Of a stretch of 5,032 nucleotides of DNA, positions 4,142 to 5,032 are shown piece by piece; the stretch's first letter is position 1; every line of letters begins with the position of its first letter. The position numbers and the translations under genes are program-made. The notes under the pieces are model-generated. The model was not told the origin of the DNA. It did not search any database and saw only the letters and a program-made list of their open reading frames with translations. Source of the stretch: Hyphomicrobiales bacterium (GTDB taxonomy: Bacteria; Pseudomonadota; Alphaproteobacteria; Rhizobiales; CAYWUX01); contig JANQOC010000658.1 in assembly GCA_028279265.1 (NCBI GenBank), positions 1-5,032 on the forward strand, given 5' to 3'.

Positions 4142-5032
4142 ATGAAATCGGCGTTTGTTTTCATCTGCGGGGTTCTGGGTCTTTTCGGGGGCGTGCTGTT
4201 TGAAGCACGGGCGGTCCAGGGCGGACCCGCCATGGTCTTCGACGCCGGCAACAGCAAAATTGTTTATGCGGAAGATCCGGACAGGCTCTGGCATCCGGCC
4301 TCTCTGACCAAAATGATGACGGCTTACCTGACGTTCGAGGCGATCAAAGCAGGCGTCATAACCCTGAAGTCGGAATTGATCGTTTCCGCTGAAGCGCATC
4401 GCCAGCCTCCAAGTAAGATCGGTCTGCCGATCGGCGGTAAAATGAGCGTCGAACTGGGTTTGAAAACGCTCATTGTCAAATCGGCAAATGACGTTGCCGT
4501 CATGCTGGCCGAGGGGATATCCGGCACCGAACCGGACTTCGTCGCCCGCATGAACGATACGGCAAAACGCCTGGGTATGACCAAGTCCCGGTTCTACAAT
4601 CCCAACGGTCTGCCGGATGCGAGGCAAGTGGTAACCGCCCGGGACATGGCTTTGCTGGCGCAGGCCTTGTTGAAGGAATATCCCGAACATGCGCATTACT
4701 TCGCCATGCCCAACGTTCGCATCGGCAAGAGACGATTGCGCTCGCACAATGATCTGCTCCGGACATTTGACGGTGCCAACGGTATGAAAACCGGTTTCAT
4801 ATGCGCTTCCGGTTATAATGTCGTTGCCAGCGCCGTCCGCGACGGTCGTCAGCTCATTGCCGTTGTGCTCGGAGCAAAGTCATCGGGGCTGCGGCGGCAA
4901 AGGGCAAGTGATCTTCTCGAGCACGGTTTTCAGAATTATCAATGGAAGGACCTTCTGTTTGAAAGTTCGTTCCTGACCGATCCCGTCAATCAAGATGAGA
5001 TTCGCGGTCCGAAAAACATGCGGCGTCTTCTG
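4142..5032 (+). CDS. D-alanyl-D-alanine carboxypeptidase, PBP5 class (cut by window end)
   Basis: A serine DD-carboxypeptidase of peptidase family S11 (DacA/DacC/DacF type), which removes the terminal D-alanine from peptidoglycan pentapeptides in the periplasm. The window holds 297 residues, open to the right edge; the C-terminal end is missing. A signal peptide is evident: MKSAF start, hydrophobic core about 5-20, and a likely signal peptidase I site after ARA (A24). All three penicillin-binding motifs are present: S54-L-T-K57 (nucleophile serine), S114-A-N116 and K216-T-G218. Nearby family marks are PPSKIGLPIGGKMSVE (89-104) and YNPNGLPD (152-159). The ATG at 4142 gives a full signal peptide; AGG at 4130-4132 is nine bases ahead, while the GGGGA directly before the ATG is too close to serve. 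It lies 43 bp behind tRNA-Leu without an obvious promoter or terminator between, so read-through from the tRNA promoter is plausible. Which paralogue it is cannot be told without the C-terminus. Confidence 0.95.
   Translation, partial: MKSAFVFICGVLGLFGGVLFEARAVQGGPAMVFDAGNSKIVYAEDPDRLWHPASLTKMMTAYLTFEAIKAGVITLKSELIVSAEAHRQPPSKIGLPIGGKMSVELGLKTLIVKSANDVAVMLAEGISGTEPDFVARMNDTAKRLGMTKSRFYNPNGLPDARQVVTARDMALLAQALLKEYPEHAHYFAMPNVRIGKRRLRSHNDLLRTFDGANGMKTGFICASGYNVVASAVRDGRQLIAVVLGAKSSGLRRQRASDLLEHGFQNYQWKDLLFESSFLTDPVNQDEIRGPKNMRRLL

Noticed and set aside
4124..4747. Minus-strand 207-codon frame opposite the carboxypeptidase
   Set aside because: Shadow of a gene with all three penicillin-binding motifs in the plus frame.

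Overview
The window looks like ordinary chromosome of a mid-GC alphaproteobacterium. GluQRS next to an AlkA-type glycosylase and the roughly 186-residue HNH protein beginning with an LVLNADYRPLSYYPLSLW-type segment are typical of that class, as is a DedA/YqaA-type membrane protein next to DsbB. The order is not recognisable from sequence alone. Coding regions run at about 55-58 % G+C by hand count of sample lines.

Layout. (1) Bases 1-492, minus: N-terminal part of glutamyl-Q tRNA(Asp) synthetase, cut by the window edge, with two of its usual zinc ligands replaced. (2) 540-1196, plus: divergent HhH-GPD DNA-3-methyladenine glycosylase, 47 bp away; the best promoter candidate for the synthetase overlaps its start. 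(3) 1197-1414: promoter region with a 9-bp-periodic ATTAA array. (4) 1415-1975, plus: conserved HNH endonuclease with a GTG start and a hairpin overlapping its stop codon. (5) 1976-2665: about 690 bp of AT-rich DNA (about 32-43 % G+C in sampled lines) with TTACGC repeats, several hairpins, a perfect 14-bp palindrome and one doubtful 62-70 codon minus-strand ORF. (6) 3829-2666, minus: yqaA-like DedA gene then dsbB, a probable two-gene membrane/envelope operon with a 15-bp tandem duplication between them. (7) 3968-4098, plus: sigma70-type promoter and tRNA-Leu(CAA). (8) 4142-5032, plus: D-alanyl-D-alanine carboxypeptidase (PBP5 class), 43 bp behind the tRNA and cut by the window end.

Functionally this is a set of housekeeping parts: tRNA modification (queuosine glutamylation), alkylation repair, an HNH nuclease of unknown role, periplasmic disulfide formation, a DedA membrane protein, a leucine tRNA and peptidoglycan trimming. 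I see no phage, transposase, CRISPR array or recognisable defence system. The only stretch not explained by known genes is the low-GC block at 1976-2665; I describe its structure but cannot show that it is a functional system.
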